64,000 nt of DNA from Chaetoderma sp. LZ-2023a (Eukaryota > Mollusca > Caudofoveata > Chaetodermatida > Chaetodermatidae): the NCBI GenBank assembly GCA_034401795.1, contig CM067369.1:90572579-90636578 (forward strand), read 5' to 3'. The position numbers and the translations under genes were made by a program. Below are positions 1-11,912 of the stretch, piece by piece; the stretch's first letter is position 1; every line of letters starts with the position of its first letter. The notes beneath the pieces were generated by a model that worked only from the letters and a program-made list of their open reading frames with translations, ran no database searches and had not been told where the DNA came from.

Positions 1-560
1 TGTAAATGTGCTCATCCACTCCACAATGATATGGGTAACACACATACCAAATTTGGTTGAATTCCATCCACTGGTTTCAGGAGAGTTACATTACAATAAG
101 ATTTTTTATCTTTTGACCCCCATCCCCACCCACCCCTGGGGGCGGGACCAAATGTGAATGTGCTCATCCACTTCACATTGATATAATACTCCACATCCTC
201 TCCACCGGTTTCGGCGGAGATGCGTTACAATCAATTTCCGCAGATTAAAATTTGACCTTTTGACCTCTCCCCCACCCCCCTTGCCAAATGTGAGCCAAAT
301 GTAAATGGCCTCTTACACTCCGCAATCAAATGGGTAACACATGTCAAGTTTGGTTGAATTCCGTGTAACGGTTTCAAAGGAGTGAAGTGATTTGACATTT
401 TGACACCTGCCACCCCCCCCCCCCCTGGGGTGGAGCCAAATCTAAATATGGTCTTGCAAAGCGCAATAATATGGGTAACCCACCTACCAAATTTTATTGA
501 ATTCCACGCAATGGTTTAGGAAGAGATAGCGTGATGGACAGACAGACAGGCAGCGATTAC
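1..560. repeat. Tandem repeat, about 4 units of 140-148 bp
   Basis: Four diverged units each run from an 'aaatgtaaatgtgctcatcc'-like start, through 'gggtaacacac' and 'aatttggttgaattcc', to a C-rich stretch ending in a 'tggggnggagcc'-like motif. Units begin near 1, 149, 297 and 437. The short apparent reading frames in this stretch follow the repeat and are not genes. The array continues off the left edge. Confidence 0.8.
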
Positions 561-1036
561 AATATCCGGTTTTTTTAATGTGGGGATAATCATGGCAGCC
601 TCCATAGACTGGAGAAACGTATCATCTTTAGCTATTAAGGGCTGAATGTCTTTCTTTAACATCATGATAAAAACTTGCAATGCATAGTGGCATGTTATAT
701 CACCTGAATAGCTATTGTGAGATGATGTTAGTTTTCCTGTAAGTTAACTCTTTTTTTAAGGTATGTTTAGAAATTTGAACAGTATATTGTGGATCATCTG
801 ATATCTAGTATGCAATGATGTCATCAATCCTTTACCCCTTTCCAGTGCTTCAGATAAAAGTTTAACTAACCAAGGCCTTGTAGAAGGAAAACTTGTTTTT
901 GAGAACTGTGTTGCTGTCATAGACTAAAACATCTTCAATCAACCAACATACTCACAATTAAAACCAGTTATTATGCAAATTGTAGCTGAGTAGGTGAGAC
1001 AGATGACATGTATGAAGCTGATTACAAATGTTTTGA
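561..1036. other. Unannotated intergenic stretch
   Basis: AT-rich sequence with no long open frame, no repeat I recognise and no splice-bounded coding block. Confidence 0.5.
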
Positions 1037-1636
1037 CACGCTTTAACACTCATGTCGGCCAAAAACGGCTTCTGCAGTGGTCTTGAGAAATGGCCATTTC
1101 AGACCAAGAGAAGAGTATTTTTGAAAATTTACCACTGGAATGACTGGCTCAATAGCCCCCCCCCCCCTCTAATATGCCCACACCCACCCCCAACCAAAAT
1201 TTAGTTCCAGCACCACTGGTTAAAGGGATGCTAATTCTCTCTCAAATGTTGTATTTTACTGATAGAGTATACTATGTAAATTCCATATAATTCATTTCCT
1301 AGCTACGGCAACAATAGCTTCCAGTCAAATTAATTTCAAAATATTCAACAGGTTACGTGTATGGCTACATGAAGTTATTTTCCTTTAATGATCTTAGCCA
1401 ATAAATTAGCCTATTTCCCATTTTATTAGTCGTTTCACAAACGAATCGGTGAGTTGGAAGGTCTCTCTGTGGAATATGATGTCCATTTGCAGGCCAAAGG
1501 AATACTATTTTGGAAAGTTTAGTTTTGAATTAACTGGCTCTGTCATTCCAGTGGTAAATTTTCAAGAATAGTCTCTGCAAATGGCCATTTCTGAAAACTA
1601 CTGCCAAATTCGTTTTGGACTGGCTTGACCATTAAA
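1037..1636. repeat. Two decayed family B foldback MITEs
   Basis: About 1,037-1,157 is one arm of family B (ctttaacactcat..., cagtggtcttgagaaatg, tttaccactggaatgactggctc), cut off by a C-run. About 1,478-1,636 holds a second, more diverged copy with both arms. Between them, near 1,310-1,360, is half of the core hairpin shared by families A and D (ccagtcaaattaatttcaaaatattcaac). Confidence 0.65.
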
Positions 1637-2039
1637 TTCACCTTCGATCCAGAGTATCCACCCATCATATGACCTCATAATGAACTGCGTGATGTGTACA
1701 ATGACATCATAATGAATGATGTCATGAATGATGTCGATAAGTACGTCACGAATGCATATTTGAAGACGGTCTATGCGTTGTTGTACAAATTGTTCGCTTT
1801 TACTTATTAATAAATATTCTGTTGAATATTTTGAAACTAATTTGACTGGGCGCTGTTGCTGCATAGGCAGCAACAGCGTCCAGTCAAATTAGTTACAAAA
1901 TATTCAACCGCTTCCTTGTATAGTTCTCAGGAAATTGATGGCTAGGGCATTCGGGGATCGATCAATCCCAACACGGCGAGGTGTGGGTGGAGCTTAGCTA
2001 GTGATGGGCGGGGCATAGCTAAAAATGGAAAGGTCCATT
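1637..2039 (+). mobile_element. Family A MITE, near full length
   Basis: Runs from ttcaccttcgatcc to gaaaggtccatt. It contains the central hairpin (gttgaatattttgaaactaa, loop near the gcataggc segment, then the complement), an AATAAA before the hairpin and a perfect GC box GGGCGGGGC at 2,006-2,014. Its termini resemble an inverted AATGGACCTTTCC repeat. Confidence 0.8.
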
Positions 2040-2214
2040 GTTCATATATGGATAGTACATAATTTATATGGTATATCTGTTTCTTCTACAGCGCTGACAA
2101 TGGCCATTAATATGAACAGACTTATGGTGTATGGAATGAAAATGGAACAATATTTTGCTTGTCTGGCAATTATTCTCCAAAAATCATAGCCATCAGGAAC
2201 ACGCTGATATGCAA

Positions 2215-2434
2215 AGTGGAGTCCACTGGTCTCATGAAAAACCTCAAATTAGTTTTTTTAAATCTAATTTTTTCATTGAAAATGTCGATTTGCAATCCAA
2301 GAGATTATTTTTGAACATTTATCATTGGATAGCCAGTAATTCCAGTGGTAAATTAAAAAAAATAATCTCTTGGTCTGAAAATCAACATTTCTCATGACCA
2401 CTGCAGATGCCGCTTTAATGGTTAAAGGTTTAAC
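2215..2434. mobile_element. Family B foldback MITE
   Basis: Two arms, 'tttgcaatccaagagattatttttgaa' and its approximate complement 'aaaaataatctcttggtctgaaaat', meet around 2,330. The right end reads ...ccgctttaatggttaaaggtttaac. The open frames of 80 and 104 codons here are produced by the palindrome. Confidence 0.75.
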
Positions 2435-2732
2435 AATCTTACATTTCATATGTTCGCATTGACATGACAAATAGTGCTTTTCATTCTCATTTCGTATTGC
2501 ATCATATCTAATAGAGCTAAATATGAAATATTCCTGTATATTTGACCAATTACTTGTACAGTGGTCTCTGGAAAATATACTATTCATTAAACCAAGAGAC
2601 CTGAACTTTGATCACATAGTCATTAGATCGTGTCTACGGGCTGGTCATAGGTTGAAAATTTATAGATACTTTTGTTTACCATCTCATTACTGACCCTATA
2701 AAAAGTGAACCTATGCTAAATAAAATTATTTG

Positions 2733-2752
2733 GTATATATATATATATATAT
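2733..2752. repeat. (TA)n microsatellite
   Basis: About ten TA dinucleotides. No gene is recognised around it. Confidence 0.9.
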
Positions 2753-2869
2753 ACCTTATAAGATCATTCTGCATTTTAGTTTTCTCGACTTGTCTGTCAA
2801 GCAGAAGTAAGAAATAGGTTTCAGGTTTCCAGCAGTCACAGCGATGTCGGTAACATTTTGAGTTTAGCC

Positions 2870-3095
2870 ATGGAGGAATCAAGTTTTAGCTGTGCCCAAC
2901 CCATCTCTAGCTAAGCTCCACCCATGCTTTTTCTGTGTTGCGATTGATCAAACCCTATGCTCTCTGAATCTCAATTTCAGGAAAACTACAGGTAAGCAGT
3001 TGAATATTTTGAAACTAATTTGACAGGGCGCTGTTGCTGCCTATTATTGAATAGTAAAGACATACAATTTGATGGATAAACTGAAATCCTCCATT
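2870..3095 (-). mobile_element. Family A MITE, internally deleted
   Basis: Runs from ggaggaatcaagttttagc to gaaatcctccatt, so it belongs to the subfamily with GGAGGAATCC-like ends. It retains the gctaagctccaccc block and one hairpin arm. The second hairpin arm and the CRE block are missing. Confidence 0.7.
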
Positions 3096-3109
3096 CTCTT
3101 TGGCTTATA

Positions 3110-3610
3110 TCTTAGGCTGCGTTAAGCCATTCAGACCAAAACTCTTACATGGTATGCTATGCTGTTAGGAAGGAATACGCTTGATGATATTGATGTTACA
3201 AGGTCAACGGTCAAGATCACTGTGGCCTTAGTACCAAACTATGTCTTTTAAACCTTATGTTTTTGCAATTAGCAATACTTCTTCACTGATATTTCAGGAT
3301 TAGTTGACCATATATCAACTAAACTTGGATACATCATTGGCCATGCTATTTAGAAATTGACTTGATGACATTGAGATTATAAGGTCAGCAGTTAAGGTCG
3401 CTGTGATCTTGATACAAAACTCTTGTTTTTTTAATGTTAAATTTTTGCGTTCAGCAAAACATCTAAGCTGACATTGGTCGACCATATTGGAACTTAGCTC
3501 AGAAACTTGGTTGTTTATGCTGATAAGAATCAGCGTGATGACATTGAGGTTACATGTTCAAAGGTCAAGTTCATTAATATTTGGTGCTTATCAACAATAA
3601 GGAGGACGGA
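3110..3610. repeat. Tandem repeat of about 170 bp units
   Basis: Diverged units contain 'gatgacattgagnttacaaggtca' and 'ggtcaaggtcactgtgnncttg', with 'accatatnnnaactnaacttgg' between them. About three units are visible. Repeats of this style are familiar to me from mollusc genomes. Confidence 0.65.
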
Positions 3611-3879
3611 CAAGACATTTACTTCTGCAAAAATCTTTGTTTTCCAATGTTGTATCCTTGCATGTGAGTTTTGAAAAATCAGTTTCTTTTTATTTTAAAT
3701 AAATAATTTTATTCTGAATTTAATGGTTTTAGATAAAGAAATTTAAAGATTCTGTTGTATTAAGAATTTCTATGATATAGTTGAGCAACTGACTAAAAAT
3801 AATTATCGCTGCATCAAAAGGCGCGGTCTTGCGAGGGAACACAAGCAATCTTTTAATGATGGTGTAATGCTCTTTGTTC

Positions 3880-4470
3880 TCTTTTAGCACACCTAGGTGA
3901 GATTATACAATTACTATTTGTCGGTTTGTCTGTCCGACATCTCTCTGTCAAGAATTGTGGGACAATTTGCCATTTGGTGATAGATTAAAACCAAACTTGG
4001 TGGACATGTTCCTTTTGGCAATATCGATGAGGGCTATGAATATGACGTGGCCATGCCCACAAATAGCAGAGTTATCGCCATTGCTATATTTTCAATGTAA
4101 TGAACCCTATAGGGAAAAATGTTTGTGGCACGTTTCGTCATTTATGGATGGATTAAAACTAAATTTGACAGAGATGTTCCTATCTATTTGAGCTATGAAT
4201 ATGAAGTGGCCTCACCACTTAAACAAGGGTCATAACTCTGGGTTATTAAATAGTTTTAAATATTAAACCCTATGTGGAAAATGCATGTGTTTCGTCAAAT
4301 GTTGATAGATTAAAACCAAATTTAGGAGATATGTTCCTTCAGGCAAATATTATTTGAACTATGAATATAAGGAGGCCACACCTTTAAACAAGGGCCATAG
4401 CTCTGGTTCATTAAAACTTTAAACTATTGACTCCTATGGTGAAAATACATGTTTCGTCAATTGTTGATGG
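3880..4470. repeat. Tandem repeat starting at an AGCACACCTAGGTGAG end
   Basis: Starts at tttttagcacacctaggtgag. Units of about 150-170 bp then repeat 'ttnntggatagattaaaaccaaatttgg', 'atgttcctttnggcaat' and 'aaacaagggccatagctctgg'. The same family recurs at 10,331-10,520 and 32,262-32,400. The 78-codon frame inside is part of the repeat. Confidence 0.65.
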
Positions 4471-4484
4471 ATTAATGAATCATT

Positions 4485-4660
4485 ACACCAAGAGAAGTGT
4501 ATTTTTGGGAATTTACAACTGGAATGGCTAGATCGATGACCGAACCAGCCATTTCAGTGATAAATGTTCAAAATTAAGAATCTCTTTGTCTGTAAATGGA
4601 CATTCCTCAAGACCACTACCAAAGGCGGTTTGGACAAGCATGATCAGTAATGGGTTAAGG
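4485..4660. mobile_element. Family B foldback MITE
   Basis: The arms 'ccaagagaagtgtatttttgggaatttacaactggaatggct' and their complement flank a short loop near 4,545. The right end ends in gtaatgggttaagg. Confidence 0.7.
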
Positions 4661-4688
4661 GGTACTCATATCATGTCAATCATCATAG

Positions 4689-5078
4689 TGGACCATTCTA
4701 GTTTATCCATCCATCACATGACATCATAAAGAACTATGTGACATGTAGGATGACATCATAATCAATTACAGCATGAATGACTCGATTTAGTCCGTCTTAA
4801 GTGCTTAAGACTTCTACACATTGTATGAATTGTTTGTCTTTACTATTTAATAAACATTCTGTCGAATATTTTGAAACTAATTTGACTAGGCGCTGTTGCT
4901 GCCATAGGCAGCAGCAGCACCTAGTCAAATTATTTTCTAAATATTCAACAGCTTACCTGTATAGTTTTCTGGAAATTGATAGTCAAGAAGTTCAGAGATC
5001 GATCGATCCCAACATGAGCGAACTGTGGGTGGAGCTTAGCTAGAGATGGGCAGGGCATAGCTAAAACAGGAAATGTCT
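4689..5078 (+). mobile_element. Family A MITE, full length
   Basis: Contains the catatgac-type block, cattctgtcgaatattttgaaac, the hairpin centred near gccataggc, the gatcgatcgatccc block and a GC-box region mutated to gggcaggg. It ends in aacaggaaatgtctat. Confidence 0.75.
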
Positions 5079-5198
5079 ATGTACTGATATATTATGGATA
5101 GATTATGGTATAGCTAGGGATTACATATCAGTAACGTTCATATACATTCATCTGTTTATATCTCAAACTTGTTTCACGCAACATCATGGTATGCCATT

Positions 5199-5689
5199 GT
5201 CACGTTCGACGGGCTAACCATAGTCAGTGTGCTCGTTTACTGAACATGCGCAGTTGCTATATGCCCAGTCGGATGCTGGATAGTTAACTATTAGATCCTT
5301 GGTACCCGATTCCCCATTGAATTACAATTGTAAAAAATTCGGAGCCGGGTACCTGTCCTCATTAACCCTTTGTCGTTGATGGCCTGCGAAAAATGTGTTA
5401 TTTTTGTCTGCTATGACGGTAAAAAGCATCCATATGAGATAAAGTGGGAAGGAATAGGGAATACAATGGAAAAGTATGCTTTTATCCCACCTATGTTATT
5501 TAATGAAATATTTACTCTTTTAAATGTATTTATTCGTCGTATGTGAGGGGTGTCCACCATTTTGAAATTTACGAGCTCGGGTGGTCGGTCAACTATAGTT
5601 GACTAGCTAGTTAGCTATTTCAAGTTTGACTGAGATCTAGTTAGCTAACTATAGTTAGCCAGTCGAACTTTACCCTTATGGCTTGTTTT
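5199..5689. mobile_element. Possible DNA-transposon remnant with short terminal inverted repeats
   Basis: The left edge reads cacgttcgacgggctaac and the complement of the right edge reads aaagttcgactggctaac. Near the right edge, 5,590-5,685, are several small ctaactatagttag palindromes. There is no coding capacity. I could not establish a target-site duplication, so the ends are approximate. Confidence 0.4.
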
Positions 5690-5744
5690 GTAACTCCTTA
5701 ACCCTTTGAACGCTGAATTCCCAGAATATCAATTTACAGGCATA

Positions 5745-5822
5745 CAGGTAAGCTGTTGAATGTTTTGGAGCTAATTGGTAACAGCTCCTAGTCAAATTAG
5801 TTTCAGAATAGTCAACAGAATA
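5745..5822. repeat. Isolated core hairpin of families A/D
   Basis: A short copy of the gttgaatgttttggagctaat ... tagtcaaattagtttcagaat hairpin without the flanking MITE ends. Confidence 0.55.
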
Positions 5823-5973
5823 CTGTTTAAATCATAGCGGATTTTGGTGGAGTTTTGTCCTTTTGGGTTGAAGGGATTAAGGGAGATTGTTTACGGTCGT
5901 GTAGAAACAGACACGGCAAATTTGTTAGCATATGAAAATTATCCTGTTGAATATTTTAAGAACTGATTTTCAT

Positions 5974-6174
5974 TTAACCCTTACCACTCTGATGTCAAAA
6001 TTTTTAATTTTCAAATTAAATTAAAAGATGAACTGGTGTTCTTCGTTTTTCAACAAATTTGTTGGAAGATAGACAGCAGCATCGTCCAGCAAAATTGTCG
6101 AACGATGTACACCACTTTCTTTGCTATTGACAGAGTAACAGATCAAATAGTGACATCAGAGTGGTAATGGTTAA
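5974..6174 (+). mobile_element. Family C foldback MITE (piggyBac-like ends)
   Basis: Begins TTAACCCTTACCACTCTG and ends with its complement (atcagagtggtaatggttaa). The TTAA at both ends plus a CCCTT terminus fits piggyBac-type target duplication and inverted repeats. The inside carries ttggnggannatgttgctg and its complement. Confidence 0.75.
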
Positions 6175-6194
6175 AGGAGGCATAGTCCATACAC

Positions 6195-6404
6195 TTAACC
6201 CTTAGCACTCTGATGTCAATATTCTATCAATTACTGTGTCAGTAGCAAAGAAACTGGTGTACATTCTTCAACAATTTTGGTGGATCATGTTGCTGTCTAC
6301 GACAACAACATCTTCCACCAAATTTGTAGAAAAATGAACACCAGTTCATCTTTTAATTTAATTTGAAAATTAAAAAATTTTGACATTAATGTAGTAAGGG
6401 TTAA
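6195..6404 (-). mobile_element. Family C foldback MITE, opposite orientation
   Basis: A second copy 20 bp from the first and inverted relative to it. The ends are TTAACCCTTAGCACTCTG and agtaagggttaa. The two copies together form a larger palindrome. Confidence 0.75.
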
Positions 6405-7189
6405 AGCAACAGATCTGGTCCAGGGAAGTAAATGTATATATATATATATATAATGTATTATCTCGGCTTAATTATACTAGTTTATATTTGTATATCAAAT
6501 GATCTACCTTAACCCTATATGATTGACTGTAAGTTGCATTTGAATTGCTTCAGTAGGACAAGCATATTAACTATAGTGTTTTCAGTATGGTCACAATGGT
6601 TGTATTTGACTGGGCAAAAAGTTAGAGTATATTGGCTCTATAGAGTATATTTTTTATTCAACTGGTGTTTCCCGGAAAAAAAATAGAGCAGGAAACAAGC
6701 CAGAGCCAAAATGTGTGGCATGTTTCGTGAAGTATGTCATGTGATGCAAAATTTTAAAATGTGGGACTTAGTAGTTGAATTCTACTATTATTCACCATTC
6801 ACTATGACTGAAAACACCGCTGAAAGGTGGATTTTATTTTCAAGATTGTAAAATTTAGGCGATATGTTTCTGTCCCTGATAAGGTTTTTTTTCATTCCGC
6901 TGGGATATAGAGCACATTTTGGCCACTGCGCAGGTAAATTTACCATATGGAAAAGTCCCAGCCAAATACAGCCAATATCCACCTGCTAGAGTCTGTAAAC
7001 TAGACACTGATTCACTGAAAAATATATAATATATAAAATTCCTTACTATAACTGTATTACTATTATGATATGATATTATATTACTACACTGATATCGCAT
7101 ATTGTTTCCTTATTATTATCGTGATGTGATAGATCTGAGGTAATCTAAACCAAATGAGTTCAAGCAAAGACAATTGTTAGATTTCTCTG
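6405..7189. other. Intergenic stretch with a (TA)n run
   Basis: A TA run lies at about 6,436-6,452. No supported gene was found. The minus-strand frames at 6,788-7,100 lack any domain I recognise. Confidence 0.5.
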
Positions 7190-7585
7190 GCAGCCATCCC
7201 CCCCCCCCTCCCATCTCTAGTTTAAGCTCCACCCGCACTTCGCCCGTGTTGGGATTGATCGATCCCCAAATGCCCTGCCTATCAATTTCTAGAAAACTAT
7301 ACAGGTAAGCTGTTGAATATTGTGAAACTAATTTCACTTGGTGCTTTTGCTGCCTATGGCAGCAACGGCACCCAGTCAAATTAGTTTCAAAAATACAACA
7401 GCATCTTTATTAAATATTAAAGACATACAATTTATACAACAATGCTTAACCAGTCACCAATTATGCATTCATGACGTACTTATCTACATCATTCGTAACG
7501 TCATTGATTTTGACGTCATCCTACATATCACGTAGTTGATTATGATGTCATATGATGGATGGATAAACTGTAAATTTCATTATGG
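7190..7585 (-). mobile_element. Family A MITE, near full length
   Basis: The minus-oriented copy has a C-run replacing its outer left end. It has the tctagtttaagctccaccc block, the hairpin centred near 7,355, an intact CRE TGACGTCA at 7,511-7,518 and the end gatggataaactgtaaatttc. Confidence 0.75.
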
Positions 7586-7589
7586 TGTC

Positions 7590-7990
7590 CAATAGAGGAA
7601 TCCGATCTATCGATAATGTGTGTATGACATCATGATCAAACATGTCACACATTGGCTGTTATCACAATCATAATAATGTATAGTAAGCTCCATCATGAAA
7701 ATCTAAAAGTCTCACAGTGCACGAATTGTATGTCTTTGATGAATTTATAATTTATCAATGTTCTTTTTAATATTTTGAAACTAATTTCACTGGTAGCTGT
7801 TGCTGCATCATAAGGTATGGGAGCAACAACTCCCAGTCAAGTTAATGGCAAAATATTCAACGGCTTATGTGTATAATTTAGATTCCAGATTTAAAGGTTG
7901 TAATTCGATTCCAACAGCTGTAAAATGTGGGCGGAGCGTGGATAGAGGGGGGGGGGGGGGGGGGGGGGGGGGGTTAGTATCCATGCAATG
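7590..7990 (+). mobile_element. Family A variant MITE with a long G-run
   Basis: The diverged copy starts gaggaatccgatctatcga, keeps the hairpin (ttttgaaactaatttcactgg...) and the gggcggagc block, and is followed by a run of about 24 G at 7,948-7,972. The 63-codon frame here is a by-product. Confidence 0.65.
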
Positions 7991-8021
7991 ATTCATATGT
8001 ATTAGCTTTGATCAATAGATG

Positions 8022-8357
8022 TATCTATTTTATCAATCAGTCATATGATGTCATAATCAACTATATCACATGTAGGCTGACATAATGAATTACATCATGA
8101 ATGACATGATTTAGTCTGTCATAAACACTTAATAGTCTGTTGTACAAATTGTATGTTTTTACTATTTAATAAACATTTTATTGAATATTTTGAAACTAAT
8201 TTGACTAGGTCAAATTAGTTTCAAACTATTCAGCAGCTTACCTGTATAGTTTTCTGAAAATTGAGATTCAGGGATCGATCGATCCCAACACGGGCGAAGT
8301 GAGGGTGAAGTTTAATGAGAGACGGGTGGGGCATAGCTAAAACAGTATTCCTCCATT
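8022..8357 (+). mobile_element. Family A MITE with a shortened hairpin
   Basis: tcatatgatgtcataatc starts the CRE-like block. The hairpin loop is reduced to gactaggtcaaattag, and the copy ends gctaaaacagtattcctccatt. Confidence 0.7.
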
Positions 8358-9280
8358 GATCCTAAGATACAGAAATCATTTGATCTTAGTTTGTTGGTAT
8401 CCGTCCAATAACTCGCCATATCTTTGCCAGATTGACTCAAATCTTTGGAAACTGGTCCAGTAACTTTGAGTAGATTTTTATCAATTAATTTAAGACTGGG
8501 TTATGAGGAGGGTGGCATTGTATCAATATGAACATTCACGTTATGACAGTTCAGACCACTCCAAGTAATCATTATGACATTTGTGCTATTCATGCTTGCA
8601 AATATATATATATCAAACTGGATTGCTCCAGTTGTTTGGTTATGAGTGACGGCCCTACACAAACCATCCAGAACCGTTTTACATAATCTACCAGTTTTGT
8701 GAGGAAGATTAGCACATGGCATCCAGATGCATTGGAATGCTTTTGCATATATACTGGTATGGGTTTTTTTAAATAGCATAAAATCTTTGCAATTTGTAAA
8801 ACATATTTTAGAATGCATGTTTACATGCACGTTATGAAAATATTTGAATAATTTACATATGCATGTTATATATTTTGTTAAAGTTATTACGGTTTGTTAA
8901 TAAGATGTTTTAATATAGGTGTTTCTGTGGGCCATTTTAATGGTCTGCAGTAAAATTCTTGTTTGTTTATATAACTATATTTTATAAAATTAAAATATTA
9001 TGTTTGCTTATATTAAATAAATCAACATCATATCATCCATATTTGTGTTGTTCCCTTACAGGCATCATCAATTTCACCCTTCATTTACAGATTATATTTA
9101 GCACATATTGTAACTAGATGATATAAATCAAATGACACTGTACCACCCACCCACCCCCACTCCCTACCCCTCTCCACCCACCCCCTGCAATGTTAGTGGG
9201 GTGAGATAATCCCACTGGTTAACATAGACACATGGATGCACACATGGAGGAAAGAGGATAATAATTTTGAATAAAGACTA
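8358..9280. other. Intergenic stretch, no gene seen
   Basis: No repeat family was recognised apart from a small TA run near 8,601 and a C-rich patch at 9,146-9,186. The 109-codon minus-strand frame at 8,501-8,830 shows no protein-like pattern that I can name. Confidence 0.5.
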
Positions 9281-9283
9281 CAA

Positions 9284-9990
9284 CTAAAAAGGAATGAGCC
9301 TTCCCATGAAGTTTCATCAAAAAGTAAAACTAAAGTTATCGAACAACAACACAAAATTTGTACGGACAGTCACATGGTCAGAAAGGCCGATAGATGGACA
9401 GATGGACTTCAAACAAATTTGTACAGACAGACACATGATCAGAAAGACAGATGGGTGGTCAGATGGACTTCAAGCAAAAGTAAAGTTATGAAACAGAAAC
9501 TTAGTTTGCATGAATGGATGGACACGCGGTCAGAAAGAATGATGGATGGATGGACTGACTGACTGACCCACAATATAATGTGCATTTCCCTACTACCCTA
9601 GCCAACCTTTCCATGAAGTTTTGTCACATTAATTCAAGCAAAAGTAATGGAGCAAAAACACAAAATTTGCACATGCAGACACAAACTCATAAAGACTGAT
9701 GGATGAATGGATGGACTGACTGACTGACCAAAAAAATAACATGCAGATAAGATTAGGGCCTACTACCATAGCCAACCTTTCCATGAAGTTTCGTTATGAT
9801 ACTCCAAGCAAAAATAAAGTTATCAAATGAAGACCCAAAATTTACACAGACAGATAGACACAAACTCGGAAAGGCAGATGGACTGACAGAGGGATTGATG
9901 GTCTGACTGATCCACAAAATAACGTTCCATTCCTTACTACCATAGCCAACCTTCCCATGAAGTTTCATCACCATATCCCTAACAAAAGTA
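9284..9990. repeat. Tandem repeat of about 172 bp units
   Basis: Units contain 'ctactaccntagccaacctt', 'ccatgaagtttcgtca', 'caaaatttgcacagacagacac' and 'gatggatggactgactgac'. The 'agccaaccttnccatgaagtt' motif recurs near 9,600, 9,770 and 9,943. The spacers are as conserved as the rest, so this is a satellite-like array. Confidence 0.8.
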
Positions 9991-10330
9991 GTTATTGAAT
10001 GAAAATGTGTGTGTTATGGACACAATAATAATGAAATATACTACTGAATTTTAGCTCTAGTGTACTAGAGCTGTCACGCGATGTCAATGTGTCTGTCTGT
10101 CTGTCTGTAAGGTGGCACTATTATTGCTTGCTGGATTGACACCACAACATGACACTGTTCATATTGAGATCTAATTTATTGCATTGTAAAAATGAAGTTG
10201 AATCAACGATAAACAGCAGAGTTGAGGGCTCCCCTCTGTTACTCAGCTATAGGATGCCACAATCAATTACGCCACATGTAGGCTGATGTCACAATCAGGA
10301 TGACATATCATTACCCCAACACATATTTGT

Positions 10331-11712
10331 TATTATTTGTTATTTTTAGCCCACCTAGGTGACTCTACAATCGTGATTTGTCTGTCTGTCATCTGTCATC
10401 AATTATGGCATGTTTTGCCATTTGTTGATGGATTAAAACAAAATTTAATTGGCAGAGTTGTTCCATATCTATTTGGGCTATAAAAATGAAGTGTTCACGC
10501 CCTCAAATAGCAGACTTGTTATTACACCCCAGAACAAAATGGAACCTACGGTTTAAGCCTCATAACACAAGAGCCTCAACTCCTTAATTCTATTCTAGGC
10601 ATCTAGAATGAATTAACTCCCTTATTAGCTCACCTGACTCAAAACTTATGAAACATCATCTAGGGCAAGAGGTAAGTCAAGTTTGTTCGAGAGAGCTTGA
10701 TTGACCAAATGGTTCAACGGCCATCTTGGATGACCCAGTTTTCGTGAAAACTACCTCCAGAACCGTTAAAGGGATTAGGCTGAAATTTGTGAGATATGAT
10801 TAGTGAATAAGGGCCATTAAAGTTTGTTCAAGGGAAGTTGATACGTCAAAAAACATGGCGGCCGTGGCCATTCAAAATGTAGCGTGTTTGGTGGCCATAT
10901 TGGATTTTTTTATTTGATGGATTTTGAGGTCAAAATTGGTTTTATATACGTTTTGGGGTAATTTGATCTCGAATTTGCCATTTTTGAAACTGTTGCATGA
11001 ATGGTTTGGCGGCCATCTTAGATCATTTTCCCGCCAAAAGCTCCCATACTAAAGCAATAGACAATTTTAAATGTCTTCTCGAGAACTACTGAGCCGATTT
11101 CAAGTGTATTTGACAGGAAGCAATCTTACAGCATAGGGATACAACTTTGTTCAAAGGAAGATGATCAGCCAATTTGGCCAGCAACCATCTTGGATTTTGC
11201 CCGACTTTTAGAAAAATCTCCGAAATGGCTTGGGGGATCAACACAAACCTGAAATATGATCTAGAGCAAGAGCTAAACCAAGTTTGTTCAAGGGAATCTG
11301 ATTTACCAAACAGTTTGGCAGCCATCTTTTATGACATAGTTTTCGCAAAAACAACATCTTTTCCAGAAATGCTGGATGGAACTGGCTGATATTTGGCAGA
11401 TAAGATTAGGGCCAAAGCGCCATTATAATTTGTCCATGGAAAGTTGATATGTAAAAAAAATGTCCAGCATGAATCAATCAAAATTTAGCGTCTTTTGGTG
11501 GACATCTTGTATTTTCTGCAAACTTCTGAGAAAATCATAAAAAGACATACTTATTAACCACCGGGCCAATTTTAATCAAACTTGGCTAAGCCTTCTTCAC
11601 AGATATTTGATTGGTAAAATTTCCCTGTGGTCATCTCGTTTTGTTCGGTTGTCCAACTGGCCAATAATTTCAGGTGGGCGATACAGGTCCCTTGGGCCTC
11701 TTGTTGTCAGTC
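10331..11712. repeat. Mollusc-type repeat element with about 600 bp internal duplication
   Basis: Starts at tttttagcccacctaggtgac. A second start, attagctcacctgactc, lies at 10,624. The right end is caggtgggcgatacaggtcccttgggcctcttg. Segment 10,660-10,915 is repeated at 11,257-11,515 (agtttgttcaagggaa, ggccatcttggatgac, ggtggncatnttgnatttt). The block has no coding capacity. I recognise this repeat style from mollusc assemblies, which is the main basis for the taxon guess. Confidence 0.65.
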
Positions 11713-11715
11713 AGA

Positions 11716-11850
11716 CTTAGGTCAGTCACAGAGCTCTTTAGACTGGTGCCAGTCTAGCGCATTGCGCATGCGCAAGTGCTTACACTTGCTAAAAGCAAGG
11801 TGATGATTAACTTTTTCAATCTCTGCCATCAAGTACAGATGTTAAAAGGT
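11716..11850. repeat. Left terminal repeat of the DIRS element
   Basis: The outer part (gacttaggtcagtcacagag ... ggtgccagtcta) matches 32,033-32,076 in direct orientation. The inner part, from the gcgcatgcgc palindrome through cacttgctaaaagcaaggtga, matches 31,985-32,032 in inverted orientation. Confidence 0.65.
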
Positions 11851-11912
11851 TCTAAGAAAAAGTTTACAACTTATCTTGTGGATTATTCATTAGTGAAATT
11901 CATCTTTAGCCG

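Noticed and set aside
7948-7972. G-quadruplex regulatory site
   Set aside because: A simple G-run within a decayed MITE; such runs occur at many places here (16,916; 20,119; 29,528; 46,675) without a consistent context.
8501-8830. 109-codon minus-strand frame
   Set aside because: No domain, no repeat of the pattern and no splice context. Length is compatible with chance in AT-rich DNA.
9284-9990. Regular repeats that could suggest a CRISPR array
   Set aside because: Units of about 172 bp are similar throughout with no unique spacers, and the DNA is eukaryotic.
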